From Adiantum capillus-veneris (taxonomy: Eukaryota; Streptophyta; Polypodiopsida; Polypodiales; Pteridaceae), in the NCBI GenBank assembly GCA_014529385.2, contig CM043947.1, forward strand, positions 128,272,891-128,336,890: a stretch of DNA of 64,000 bases, given 5' to 3'. Under the pieces are notes generated by a model that worked only from the letters and a program-made list of their open reading frames with translations, was not told the DNA's origin and did not search any database. Shown here in pieces: positions 10,310 to 20,887 of this stretch. Both the position numbers and the translations under genes were made by a program. Numbering within the stretch: the first letter of the stretch is position 1; every line of letters begins with the position of its first letter.

Positions 10310-11911
10310 ATGTAGATTCCGTCCTCGGAAGCTATTGAGTTGAAGCAAGTTCGTCGAGGTGGAAGAGCATTTGAGATGAATGTCCTTAGCCTTCTTCAGT
10401 CACTGCAAAATCAAACAACATTGGCACAGTAATTGCATTCTCTTAAAAAGCATATGCAGTTTTAGGTAGACACATTGATTGGTCAAAGAATTTCAAACAA
10501 TTTGATAGCAATGAACATTAAATTGCAATGTAATCAAATGCATAAACAGATGTAAAGGCAGAAAATTAAACAAGTCTGGGGTCGCTAATTTGACGGTCGA
10601 AAAGCACTAGAGATCAAATATTAATACCATGGGTAAGCTTCTTAACTTTCTGTGGTCAATTAAGTTGTTTAATCGCGAGAGCCAAGTATTCATGTTCGAG
10701 GGCTGACTAGAGGCTATATCTAGAAAACCTTGTAGTTAAGCTACCATAAAAGGAATTTCTCATGAAATCATCACCTGACTGATTACTTTTTCTTTGACCC
10801 CCCAAGGTCTTTTCACATTGATTCAATTATTATGTGTGTGCTTATTTTGTATGCCTTGGGTTTTTTGCTTTTCAAGGAAAAGCGCCCACACTGGGAACCT
10901 CTAGGGCTCTAGTACCATAGGCAATACATGTGAGTGAAGTACCAAATCAAGCCGAGATTTCTCTTCCAGCTTAAAATGTTACATTGTGGCACTTTGATTT
11001 TGTGCTTGTTCATTTTCATCATTTTAATTTTGTAACTTTGGGGGGTCATATAACACTGTTACCCTCCCCAGGCTCATCACATTAGTAAACTCCCTTTATA
11101 ATACTTACGCTAAAGGTCAATAGGGTTAAGCCCACTAGAAAGCCCTAGTACATTTCATACAATGCTGCCTAAATCGGATTAAGAACCTAAGTAACCATTG
11201 CTTATTAGGAAGGCATTCCCCATGGTATTAAGAGAAGATTTCTAATACCTAGCTTGGTCAAACTAGCTTAGTCGGACTGCTTGATTTTTAAACCTAGACA
11301 AGTGATTATGACAAAACATTACATTGAATTAAATGTTTGATACTAAGCAAATGCGCTGAGTATTATGCTACCAATCACAATCAAAGCAGACAAACATGGA
11401 TGCAAAAAAGATAAAGGCAATGCTAATGGACAAGAAACACCTGTTTGTGTTGATGGTCGCGCTTGATTTGAAGGTTCCATGAAGGTCCAAATCCTATCAA
11501 TAGCAACACGCTCCTGTACACACTAGGAAACAAAAGGAATACCTCCAGGAGGCACATTAGTGGGAAAAGAGAACTTTGCTAATCACTCAACTCTAAAACA
11601 GAAACACTCCTATCGTACTAATCTTACCTACCCTCCATCACTCAAGTGATGAGGATCAAAGGTGTTTTATGGCATAGGTTTCTGTTTCACTGTACCAGAT
11701 GTGACATGTGTAGGTCTGAGTCAATGTTTTGACTTTTATTGTGCATACTCGTTTGCTAATTGCTCTTGCTCTTTTTTTTCTTTTTTTTTGTGAGTATAAA
11801 GCTTTATATGTACATTCCCTAAGATTGGAATTGAGAGGTCAGGGAAAAAGGTTGAGAGGGAAACAAGTGAATGATGGATGTCCACAAACACTCCCCCCTT
11901 CCTTGGGTAGA
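10310..11911 (-). other. 3' non-coding part of the TR-GAG element
   Basis: About 1.6 kb lies between the ORF stop and the polypurine tract. No pol motif is visible in any frame, only short open frames. It occupies the place where an autonomous Gypsy would carry pol. Confidence 0.7.
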
Positions 11912-14900
11912 TCATACCGTTTGAAATGAGCTTGTCACCCTTTGAAACCAATTGTTCCAGTTGGTAATAGGTGAGGATTTTTGCCAGTAGTTTTCTATTA
12001 CCCTAGGTACCTTGTCGAGTTGCAACGGTGGTAAGGTACTCTCCCAGAATCGAACTTGAAGTGGTTCATCAGGTGATTCTTGAACACTGGGAGGTGTGGG
12101 TTCTTTTGTAGCTTCATGGAGGTCCACTACTATAGATGGAGGCTGTGTAGAAGCTTTTACCTCTATGGATGTATTACATGAGGAGCTAGAATCTTCATGG
12201 GACTCCCCCCTTCCTGAGCTAGGTGGAACAAATCGTTCTTTCTTTGGTACCCAAACTAGCTCGGGAGCGGGTGTGTAGCATTCTGTGATTTTTTCCTTTC
12301 CACGATCATTGATTCGTTTTGGAGCTACGGCATTGGGCTCACTTGGGCCAGGTGATAGGTAAGAGCACAATCTACGTTTTGGCACCCAGATTTGATCATT
12401 TCCTTGATAGTAGCCTTGGGCTTCCAATAGTCGTTTAGGGATCCATCGCAACATTTTCTTACTTTTCTTGGAGCGAGTGGTACGGTTCTTACTAGGTTTC
12501 CGTTTTTTTGCATCAACCATGCTCACTACAGAGGTTTTAGGGACCCACTTGTATGTTTTCTTCGTTACATTAGGATGAGTCTTGTCGGAAGCGATATGCA
12601 TTGCTTGTAGCATATTTAAGGGTATAGGCATTTCATCCCCTTCAGGTGTTACCCAGGTCGTCCCCCTATTTCCCCAAGTGTCTATGGTTGATGCTAGGTG
12701 GACCCAGTCCACATTGTCTGATTCCGTCATACCCGGTAACACATCCATGTAAGGAGAATCTTGGCCAATGTCTGTATCCTTCTTACAAGTGTAACAATAT
12801 TGTAGTGGGGCCGAGTGAACTGTGGTGTCAGAGCGATGATCAATAATGGTTTTACTCCCTAAGGGGTGTACCTTACCAGTCACCAAATCCACTCTAAGGA
12901 CAGAGTCTTGGAATTGCAAATAGACATGATTTTTAGACCAATCGTGAACCATTTGTGCTTCCCTCATGAATGGTCGTCCTAAAATCATTTCATATGACAT
13001 AAGGTGTTTAGAGAAATCCATTACAATGAACGTATGTCGTACCTTGTGTCCTAGAACTTTGATCTTAAGATCCTTGAGCATCCCCATAGGTTTGGCTATG
13101 GTACCATTTGCCATCTTTACCACAATGTTAGTAACACTGAGGCGGGGTTTTCCCATGGATTCCCAACAATCTTTTGTAACGATGCTAACTCCCACACCAC
13201 CATCAAGAATTCCCTTTATAGTTAATCCCTTGGTAGTGATGGGTAGGGTCGCATTAGACTCGTCGCCTTCAAAATACTGCCCTAATTCGTTAATGGGTAC
13301 CTCGATCACAGACTCGTGTCCATCTAAGTCAAGTGATTGCACATGATTTTCCTCATCAATCATAATCGATTCATGCCTATTTGGTTGCGCAAACTGCGGT
13401 AATCCCGTTCGTAGCTCTCCATTAAGGAATGCTCGAAGTGCAAGGAATAACTCAGGATCTCCATACAGCTTTGCTATGATCGTGGTTCGGACCTCAGAAG
13501 ACATGAAGTCCACTAGTTTGGCAACATTCATTGGCGTTTTGCAGGGTGTAGGTCCTTGACTAGGAACTGGTGAGGATGGAATCTCATATTCCTCAATGGG
13601 ATCAGGTATTCCTTCGTTAAACATCCTTTCCAACAAGAAAGGTGTATGCTCACTTTCTGATGTCCTGTCCTCACTCCCTTCTTGGATGATACTAGATATG
13701 GCTAACGGTCTATGGTTCCTGTGGGGTGGATGAACTTGCGTGGGAAACGCTGTGTCATGAATTTTGACATGCATGGGTTCTGGTTCTAGTTTCCTTTGAG
13801 TCTCCTCCACTAAACCTCTTAGATGTTTCACCTGCTCAATCTCGTCTACAGGGTTTGGGTACGTCCCAATCTTCTTTTTACGATTCTTCCCTTTTTGCCC
13901 CTGTGGTTTATCTTGGGGGTCTTGGATTGGATTTGGAAACACTTGTGGTGTTTTCAAAGGCTCTTTATGGTTTTCTCTTATTCGGTTTTCATTTGGTTCC
14001 ATGTTACGGTTTTCTTTGTCGGTCTTTCCCTTTGTGGTATTGGTTCTAGTCTCCATTGTCTCGACTGAATCTGAATCATCCTCGAGGTCATTCATATACA
14101 CGGGGTCATCTCCTGTTCCTATGTTTGTTTTGGAACTTGGCTTTGAATTTTCCGTATTCTGCGACTTCTTCCTTCGTGTCTTCTTTTTCTTTGCTTGGAT
14201 AATTGACGCGGTATCTCTCTCTTCGAGGATATGTCCTGGCCCTTGAAGCATGGACCGTGTAATCGCATAAGCGGGTGCGACAGGTGGTATTGGTGATGTC
14301 ACACTAGCAATTTCGACCAAATTTAGGGGTGTGATTTTAGGCGCATTTGGGTTATAGGGGCATTGGGCAATCAAGTGATCTATGCCACAATGATTACATG
14401 TGAGTATTGGCATTGCAGACGTGCTCCCTTGATTCACTTGCATCTGTGCAGCATTCTTTTGCAGCCTAATAGGGCATTCCGCTACTCGATGTGGTCCACC
14501 ACACTCGTAGCATTGAAGAGGTGGCCTCCTAGCCTGGGTGTTGATATTTTGACCTCTGGATACGAGAGCAGCAGCTTGATAAACCGGCTTGACTTGTCCC
14601 CAACAATCTTCCATGTAGTATATAGGACACTCTTCCAATGTATCAAGTCCGTAGGCAATAATAGTGTCTATTTCCTCCTCACAGCCATCTGCATAAGCAT
14701 TTGATGGCTCGCAACCCACTTGGTTCATAGGGGCGACTCTTGGATGCGGGGGCTGCGGTCCTAGCACAGGAGGTGGTAGCGGTGTAGCTTGTACAACATT
14801 TTGAGATCTAGGGACCATGTGTTGCGGTAGTTGCTCAACAGGCGGAGTAGGCATCAATACAGGAGCTCGAGGCGCATCCGTCCAGGCTACCGGTGGTCTA

Positions 14901-17092
14901 ATTGCCATCATACGTTTGATCATTAAACAATCCTTAGCTTGGTGACCATACCTACCACATGTGTTGCAAGTTCCATTAAATTTTACTCTAAACGTAGGGC
15001 ACTCACTAGTGCTATGTGGACCTAAGCAAATGGAACACCATTGTTGCTCCCTTCTTGGATACATGTGACTATTTTGAGGGGGTCGATTATCCTTAAGAGA
15101 CTCTTGGATTGCCTTGGTGAGGTCTGTCAAGAATGTCTCAAATACCTTTGGCTCATTGGCAATGGGCTTTGCAGTCATGGGTTCATACTCAATGGCTTGT
15201 GAGCTAGTGGATCTCGTGTCAGTAGACACCCTCATGCCTGCTATCATCAAGTTGTCCTCTAGTTGGATTGCATTGGCAGTGACATCTTCCCAGGTTGTGA
15301 TACCTCTAATCACTAGTCCATTATAGATTCCTTCATTCCTCAACCCTCGGATGAATCGATCAAGCAGCTGGTTATTGTTGAAGCGCTCATTTACAGGGCA
15401 ACGAGAGTTTAAGTGCTTTAGACGACTAATGAAGTCCCTTACTGACTCTCCTTCCTTACGTTCGGCCTTCTGTAGCTGAGATGCTACACCCCAAAGCACA
15501 CCTTCTCGTATGTACTCCTTTAGAAACAACCTTCGAAGGGTAGGGTAGATTGTTTTCTCGTCCACCCTTAGGGTCCTATACCAATCTCCAGCCTTCCCAC
15601 TTAATGTCAAGCTTAAGGCATTGCACTTATGTAGTTCGTTGCGTTCCCCTAAGGAATCACATACTTGTTCAAACACTTCAATGTGTTTCCTAGCATCTTC
15701 GTCCCCATTGAATTTTTGCGTGAGTTTGGCAATTTGTACTGCCTTACTTCTAGGCTCTCTATCAGATGCGTGACGCATATTTTCCGCGATAGATCGACCT
15801 ATGGTTTGAGCAAACGCTGCCAAGTCACCTATGTGAGGAGGCAGGGCCGGTGGAGGTACTCTTGGAATCATATGTGGGAGAGGAACGGGTATCGGTCTTG
15901 GCATATGTGTAGATGATGTAGGATATGGAACATAACCGGGCATAGGTCCACTCGGATAAGAGCTAGGGAGCGGCACTCGAGGAGCATAAGCAAGTGGTAC
16001 AATTGGAGGTGTGGGGGCCATGTGTGCATAAGGGGCTAGAGGCACATACGGTCGAGGCCCCATATTAGGTACTACGACACTAGGTAGTGGCACTGCGCTA
16101 ACCGTAGATGTCATCGGTACATTCTCTGTCAGGCTTATCCCTGGAGTGAGCACTGTGTTTTCCTTGATAGAGGGTTGAGCCAAGTTAGGGAAGCTAAAGT
16201 TTTCGCTCGGAGGCTCAGATTGCATAGAGACCCCAGGTGAAATGACGTAAGATGGGTCCATGGGGCTCATTAGAGGAGTCTCCATTTGTGATAGAGTAGG
16301 CTGTTGAGCCTTGCTCGTATCCAGAAATCTCATGGAGCCAGTTGAGAGTATATTTACCCCTCGGTTTTGCCTTTCTAATTGAATAATGCCATGGATAACA
16401 TTACAGATCATTTTTTGTTGATCTTCGATGCTCGTGGCACTAGAGGTGGATTGTACAATCTCTATCCATCCTACATGGTAGGCGTGGCCAGAGTGTAGAT
16501 CCGTCAACACCTCAGTGTGGAGGTCGTATGTCCAATGATCATTAATGAACCATCCTTCTAGAGTCGACGTGCTAACGGTTTCTTGTGAGGTAGAAGCAAT
16601 GTTGCTCCCCATGGTTTTACTTGTCACCAACGGTACTCTAGAGGGAACTTCTGAAGGAGGCAGCTCAACAGGGCCTTCTTGGTAAGAAGTTGGTAGGATA
16701 TCCACATGGACACTCTTTGGGGGTGTGGGGTCCACGTGCGATGTGAAAGGAGAGTCCACTTCCCCACCCCCTTCGTGTGCTTCATTTGCATCAGGTTCCG
16801 AGCGAGTAGCTCTACCTAATGTTTCCATGAAACGGCTAAACATACTAGTACTAGGCTGTGGAGCTTTGGGAGGTGCATGGCCTTCTCTCTCAGTGTTTTG
16901 GGTAGGGTATGCTTCCATGATTTCTGAGTCGGAGGAGGAATCACTAGCGGCTATTTTAGGGTCTTGGGTGGTGCTACCTTGTGTCCCCGCTGAGGGTCTA
17001 GAGCTTATCGTGGATGGGTAATGGGTGTCCGTATGAACAGAGGCACTACCAATGTGATCGTGCTCTAACACTCGTCCAGAGCGTAAGTGCAT
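11912..17092 (-). CDS. 1,726-residue Gag/protease-like polyprotein of the TR-GAG element
   Basis: An intact ORF runs from ATG 17092 (the first Met after an in-frame stop) to a stop at 11,912. Residues 1-445 are Pro/Ser/Thr-rich and of low complexity. About 445-620 are a Gypsy retrotrans_gag capsid domain (FNGDEDARKHIEVFEQVCDS, GKAGDWY, SVRDFISRLKHLNSRCPVN). Four zinc knuckles follow in two pairs (about 684-722 and 859-911). Lys-rich tracts lie near 970, 1,070 and 1,530-1,548. A retropepsin-like region (about 1,285-1,385) has ILDGGVGVSIV and YEMILGRPF; the usual D-S/T-G is DGG, a variant seen in plant Gag-protease families, so activity is uncertain. The last ~240 residues carry a W-V/I-P-K motif four times and match no domain I know. 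The protein would form virus-like particles and package RNA. It is far longer than usual Gag, and no RT or integrase follows. Confidence 0.88.
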   Translation of the reverse strand: MHLRSGRVLEHDHIGSASVHTDTHYPSTISSRPSAGTQGSTTQDPKIAASDSSSDSEIMEAYPTQNTEREGHAPPKAPQPSTSMFSRFMETLGRATRSEPDANEAHEGGGEVDSPFTSHVDPTPPKSVHVDILPTSYQEGPVELPPSEVPSRVPLVTSKTMGSNIASTSQETVSTSTLEGWFINDHWTYDLHTEVLTDLHSGHAYHVGWIEIVQSTSSATSIEDQQKMICNVIHGIIQLERQNRGVNILSTGSMRFLDTSKAQQPTLSQMETPLMSPMDPSYVISPGVSMQSEPPSENFSFPNLAQPSIKENTVLTPGISLTENVPMTSTVSAVPLPSVVVPNMGPRPYVPLAPYAHMAPTPPIVPLAYAPRVPLPSSYPSGPMPGYVPYPTSSTHMPRPIPVPLPHMIPRVPPPALPPHIGDLAAFAQTIGRSIAENMRHASDREPRSKAVQIAKLTQKFNGDEDARKHIEVFEQVCDSLGERNELHKCNALSLTLSGKAGDWYRTLRVDEKTIYPTLRRLFLKEYIREGVLWGVASQLQKAERKEGESVRDFISRLKHLNSRCPVNERFNNNQLLDRFIRGLRNEGIYNGLVIRGITTWEDVTANAIQLEDNLMIAGMRVSTDTRSTSSQAIEYEPMTAKPIANEPKVFETFLTDLTKAIQESLKDNRPPQNSHMYPRREQQWCSICLGPHSTSECPTFRVKFNGTCNTCGRYGHQAKDCLMIKRMMAIRPPVAWTDAPRAPVLMPTPPVEQLPQHMVPRSQNVVQATPLPPPVLGPQPPHPRVAPMNQVGCEPSNAYADGCEEEIDTIIAYGLDTLEECPIYYMEDCWGQVKPVYQAAALVSRGQNINTQARRPPLQCYECGGPHRVAECPIRLQKNAAQMQVNQGSTSAMPILTCNHCGIDHLIAQCPYNPNAPKITPLNLVEIASVTSPIPPVAPAYAITRSMLQGPGHILEERDTASIIQAKKKKTRRKKSQNTENSKPSSKTNIGTGDDPVYMNDLEDDSDSVETMETRTNTTKGKTDKENRNMEPNENRIRENHKEPLKTPQVFPNPIQDPQDKPQGQKGKNRKKKIGTYPNPVDEIEQVKHLRGLVEETQRKLEPEPMHVKIHDTAFPTQVHPPHRNHRPLAISSIIQEGSEDRTSESEHTPFLLERMFNEGIPDPIEEYEIPSSPVPSQGPTPCKTPMNVAKLVDFMSSEVRTTIIAKLYGDPELFLALRAFLNGELRTGLPQFAQPNRHESIMIDEENHVQSLDLDGHESVIEVPINELGQYFEGDESNATLPITTKGLTIKGILDGGVGVSIVTKDCWESMGKPRLSVTNIVVKMANGTIAKPMGMLKDLKIKVLGHKVRHTFIVMDFSKHLMSYEMILGRPFMREAQMVHDWSKNHVYLQFQDSVLRVDLVTGKVHPLGSKTIIDHRSDTTVHSAPLQYCYTCKKDTDIGQDSPYMDVLPGMTESDNVDWVHLASTIDTWGNRGTTWVTPEGDEMPIPLNMLQAMHIASDKTHPNVTKKTYKWVPKTSVVSMVDAKKRKPSKNRTTRSKKSKKMLRWIPKRLLEAQGYYQGNDQIWVPKRRLCSYLSPGPSEPNAVAPKRINDRGKEKITECYTPAPELVWVPKKERFVPPSSGRGESHEDSSSSCNTSIEVKASTQPPSIVVDLHEATKEPTPPSVQESPDEPLQVRFWESTLPPLQLDKVPRVIENYWQKSSPITNWNNWFQRVTSSFQTV

Positions 17093-17467
17093 GTGCTTTT
17101 GATACCCTAAGGTGTCAAAAAGCTGCTCTAGGAGGCCTTGTGACTAGTTTTTAGTGTGTTTTTTGTTTGTTTTTTTGCTAGATTTTTTAGAGCGTGTCGT
17201 GGAATGGGCCGTGTGATAGCTCGAAACGAGCGTATCGGTCAGAGGGTCGTGCCGTGCTTTACAGCCCTCCGTTTGGTCACTCTATGCCCTCGGAATCCCT
17301 AAAACTGTCAATTTCCAGTAGGGAACTAGGCCCAAACTAGAAAGTCTAAGGGTGCAAGTGGGAAGAGAAAGGAGGAGAGTGGAGGACTTGTCCCACATGC
17401 TCTCATTCTCTCTTGAGGGAGTAGGGTATATATATAAGAGTGAGTCTAGTATATATCATAGGACTGA

Positions 17468-17506
17468 GGCCTGGGCCTGGGCCTGGGCTTGGGCTTGGGC
17501 TTGGGA
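17468..17506. repeat. GGCYTG hexamer tandem repeat
   Basis: Six to seven units of GGCCTG or GGCTTG lie in the TR-GAG leader. Confidence 0.9.
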
Positions 17507-17635
17507 AAATGATCCCGATCCCGATCTACCTTTTATACAAACCAACCCGTCCGTTTTAAGAGTCACGTTTTTTATTTTCGAAAAATTTCTCCGCCCGCTC
17601 GCTCGCGTTTTTTATTTCCGAATTATTTTTTTTTT

Positions 17636-17885
17636 TTCAGAAATTGAAAATACAGAAATTGAAAACGCAGATATGCAAAAAATGCAGAAATTGCAGAAAT
17701 TTAAAAAAAACGCAGAAATTGCAGAAAAAAAACGCAGAAATTACAGAAAATTAAAAAAACGCAGAAATGCAGAAATTGCAGAAATTGAAAACGCCGAACT
17801 TGAAAATGCAGAAATTGCAGAAATTGAAAAAACGCAGACAATAGTAGAAATTGAAACTTGACAGCAAATGCAGAAAACGCAAAAA
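17636..17885. repeat. degenerate CAGAAATTG tandem array in the TR-GAG leader
   Basis: About 250 bp of imperfect units built from CAGAAATTG and GAAAACG form an A-rich plus strand. It translates as repeating Asn-Ala-Glu-Ile-Ala-Glu, which I regard as incidental. It lies between the PBS and the long ORF. Confidence 0.85.
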
Positions 17886-17980
17886 ACAGAAATCTCCACA
17901 CACTCCTTCCCTGCCTTTCCTATGATAGAAATTGCACCAGAAGAAAGCGTAAAGTGCTAACCGAGCTTAGTGTAGGGCAT

Positions 17981-17998
17981 ATCCCCGGCAGCAGCGCC
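17981..17998 (-). promoter_or_regulatory. tRNA-Asp-like primer-binding site
   Basis: The minus strand reads TGGCGCTGCTGCCGGGGA five bases inside the 5' LTR. It matches the tRNA-Asp 3' end used by plant Gypsy elements at all but about two positions. Confidence 0.8.
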
Positions 17999-18003
17999 AA
18001 AAA

Positions 18004-18253
18004 TGTGCGCTCCTTGCCGCACTGTCGAAGCAAGGGACTTGCCAATACACCGTATGCGAGCCACAAACGGCTCCAAGCACACAACAAGCCTAAACTAGCA
18101 AGCTCAAGAAAACAAAGGGTGTGTCACTCACCGCTCTACGCTCGCCTTCGTGGTGGATTCCTCGCCGCGATGAAGAAGAAGCTGCAGTCGTGCCGCGCTC
18201 AACCGCTTCGCCGCCGTCGTGCCTTCGTAATGCTCGATCGCACACACACTCTC

Positions 18254-18284
<31 letters not shown>

Positions 18285-18578
18285 AGGAGGTGAAGAAGAA
18301 GAAGATGGAGATGGAGCAAGAGCACTCTTCAATTGCACAAATGAGAGAATGAGTAAAAATTAGGTTTAGTTGGCTTTTATAGGAGCTCACCCCATTCACA
18401 CTTGGGCGCCCATGCTTAACCAACTAATCCCTTGAATGTCCAAGTTAAAGTGCGCCTCTCATCGGCGATCACTCTACCTTTCCCTATTGGTCCGACAAGC
18501 CCGGTACCTGACTCTACCAAATACATAATACACGTCCGTCGTAGGTGATGGGGTGTCCGTGTGCCGTGAGGGTTAACA
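18004..18578 (-). repeat. 5' LTR of the TR-GAG element
   Basis: It starts TGTTAACCC on the minus strand and ends GCGCACA. A TATAAAAG box at about 18,382-18,375 (minus) and a downstream CT/CA repeat fit a U3/R layout. The sequence matches 9,721-10,295 over its full length. Confidence 0.92.
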
Positions 18579-19178
18579 AGTCCTTAGTGTGATAAGATTG
18601 AAGAGTACCCAGCTCTTATAAATCTAGGGTATCTTTTGTCCTATCAGTCCTTGCACATAGCTTTCCTACTTGTCTATTTGAGGCTCAATTGGCAAAGGGA
18701 ACTATTGATCAATGCAATTGATTCTTGCTCTACCAAATTCCACACAATCATGGGAGCATGCTCCTCACAGATGACAATCTAACTTCTGCTAGATGAATCA
18801 CTCGGTGCATACAGGAAAACCAAGGATGATTGATTAAATTGGAGAAGCTCAAAGGCACGATATAATTAATTACTCACAGTGCTATTATATATCACTGGTC
18901 CGCACGCGGGTAGAGCTTGAAACCTCTTGTGTCTTTAGCTGCAACACGTGCAGTAGGCTCCAAGCTTCTAAGAAGCAGCATCGAGCAGCTCAGGACCGAC
19001 TCGCAAGCTCTTACGATAGGCGTAGCACGCTGCAGCGTAACTGGCTGAACACGAACGAAACGCGTCAAGGCTCTATAGTGAAGAACAGTGAAAGAGATGC
19101 ACGCAAAGGTGGGAGTTGGGAGCAGTGAGAAAGATCATAAAGTGAGCAGTGATGACTTTTTCAAGGGTATATGGGTTC

Positions 19179-19960
19179 AAACCAAGGCTAGAGAAATACA
19201 TTTTTCCTAACCGAAGAAAATAAAGGCAAGCTTGAAATTTTCTCAAAAATTTGTGAAAACTTCTTGGTTCTCTTCAAGGAAAGATCAAAATCTAACGAGG
19301 ATTTTAGGATTTCAGTCGATTAAAATACATTGGACCCCGGTTTTTTTCTAACATTGGAGCTCAAGCCTCACACGGCCATAGAGTTTGGACAAATGCCCAC
19401 AGTGCCCCACACTTCAAACTTCAATGTTGAATCTCGATAAGCAAACAAGTAAATACCTCTCAAGTTTCAAAAATTCTCAAAACATCCCCAATACCCCTGG
19501 TCGTGAGATTAAATTTTTGAAATTTCCCAAAATTTAAAATACTTTGGTCATGAGATTAAATGCCCTTCAATTTCCCAAAATTCCCAAAATACCCTGGTCG
19601 TGAGATTAAATTTCCTCAAAGATAAAAAAGTTTTTTGCTTTTCATAAGAAGAGTGATTGTCTATCAATACAAGATGCTAAAACGAGAATTTGAATTGGTT
19701 ATGTAGGCTTTGGAGATGAATCACTTCATTATTTTTGGACCAAGGCTAGAAAAATACATTTTTCCTAACCGAAGAAAGTAAGGGCAAGGTTGAAATTCTC
19801 CTAGTTTTTAGGTCAAAATTTAAAGCTTTTTGCCGATAATTACACTAAAATTTGTGAAAACTTTTCGATTTTCTTCAAGGCAAGCTCAAAATCTAACAAG
19901 GATTTTAGGATTTCAATCAGCTAAAATACATTGGACCCCGTTTTTTTTCTAACACTGTTT
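19179..19960. repeat. pair of ~180-220 bp direct repeats
   Basis: Copy 1 (19,179-19,355) and copy 2 (19,737-19,960) both run from CCAAGGCTAGA through TTTTTCCTAACCGAAGAAA to ACATTGGACCCC and a T-run followed by CTAACA. Copy 2 has a ~45-bp insertion. The element class is unknown. Confidence 0.8.
19494..19616. repeat. three tandem copies of a GGTCGTGAGATTAAAT motif
   Basis: Units of about 40-60 bp combine GGTCRTGAGATTAAAT with TTTCCCAAAATT, between the two copies of the larger direct repeat. Confidence 0.8.
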
Positions 19961-20084
19961 TAGACATAATCGCCTATTTTGTGAGGTAATATGTGACAAA
20001 TTACATGCTAAGCACTCAAAAATGCATCTCCATTGTCAAAAGGAATTAAAAGTAGAAAAGCTTGAACAATCCGACCAAAAATAA

Positions 20085-20845
20085 ATAAATGCATAGGTAC
20101 TTTTGGAACTTTAAAAATTTGAAGGGATTTTGGGAATTTCTACAAATTAGAGGGGTTTGAGCTTGGCTAAGAAAACAAGGAATTTACATAATTTTTAGTG
20201 TATTTAGCGACAAAAGCTTCTAATTTTGACCAAAAAAATGGGAGAAATTCAAGTTTGTCCTTATTTTCACCACGCCATGAAAGTGCTTATCGATGCGCGC
20301 GCGCACACAAACACACACAGAGACTTACTAATGTATTTAAGGTGGCTCAAGTAGTTGAATGTAGCCCCAATGTAAACCCCCCCCCCCTCCCCCCCCTTAT
20401 GTGTATGGTATGAGTATGAAATAATGAGGGGCTACCCCTATTGTATATCCTTATGTACAAAATCCAAAACACCCCCCATTGTACACTCACATGATATCAT
20501 ATGGAAAAACACATGCACTACAAGAGGTACTTCACATTAGCGATGCTCGCAATGCGACGCTTAAAAGTGAAAACCCATGGCGTCGCTATGGTCATCGCTA
20601 GTTAAAAATTTGAAGGGTATTTTGGGACAAACAAAAAATACATAGGTACTTTTGGAACTTTAAAAATTTGAAGGGTATTTTGGGAATTTCTACAAATTAG
20701 AGGGGTTTGAGCTTGGCTAAGAAAACAAAGAAATTTACATAAGTTTTAGTGTATTTAGTGACAAAAGCTTCTAATTTTGACCAAAAAACTGGGAGAAATT
20801 CAAGTTTGCCCTAATTTTCACCATGCCATAAAAGTGCTTATCAAT

Positions 20846-20887
<42 letters not shown>

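Larger units (their letters stand above)
9721..18578 (-). mobile_element. young TR-GAG type LTR element (Gag-only, non-autonomous)
   Basis: The 8,858-bp element has two 575-bp LTRs with no difference seen by eye, so insertion was recent. Flanks are GGTCC (left) and AGTCC (right), a 5-bp target duplication with one mismatch. In order on the minus strand it holds the 5' LTR, a tRNA-Asp-like PBS, a ~0.9-kb repeat-rich leader, one 1,726-codon Gag/protease-like ORF, ~1.6 kb of non-coding DNA, a polypurine tract and the 3' LTR. No reverse transcriptase, RNase H or integrase motif is visible. This matches terminal-repeat retrotransposons with GAG domain (TR-GAG) known from plants; the enzymes must come from an autonomous Gypsy partner. 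Confidence 0.9.
18579..20084. other. non-coding repeat-rich spacer
   Basis: No gene or element end was recognised between the TR-GAG and the CACTA-1 flank. It contains an internal direct repeat (19,179-19,355 and 19,737-19,960) and a triple motif (19,494-19,616), listed separately. A 12-bp palindrome, GGAGCATGCTCC, lies near 18,752. Confidence 0.6.

Noticed and set aside
17858-18352. 164-codon ORF as a gene
   Set aside because: It runs from the TR-GAG leader into the LTR. The same frame recurs in the other LTR, and it contains CT/CA repeat peptides.
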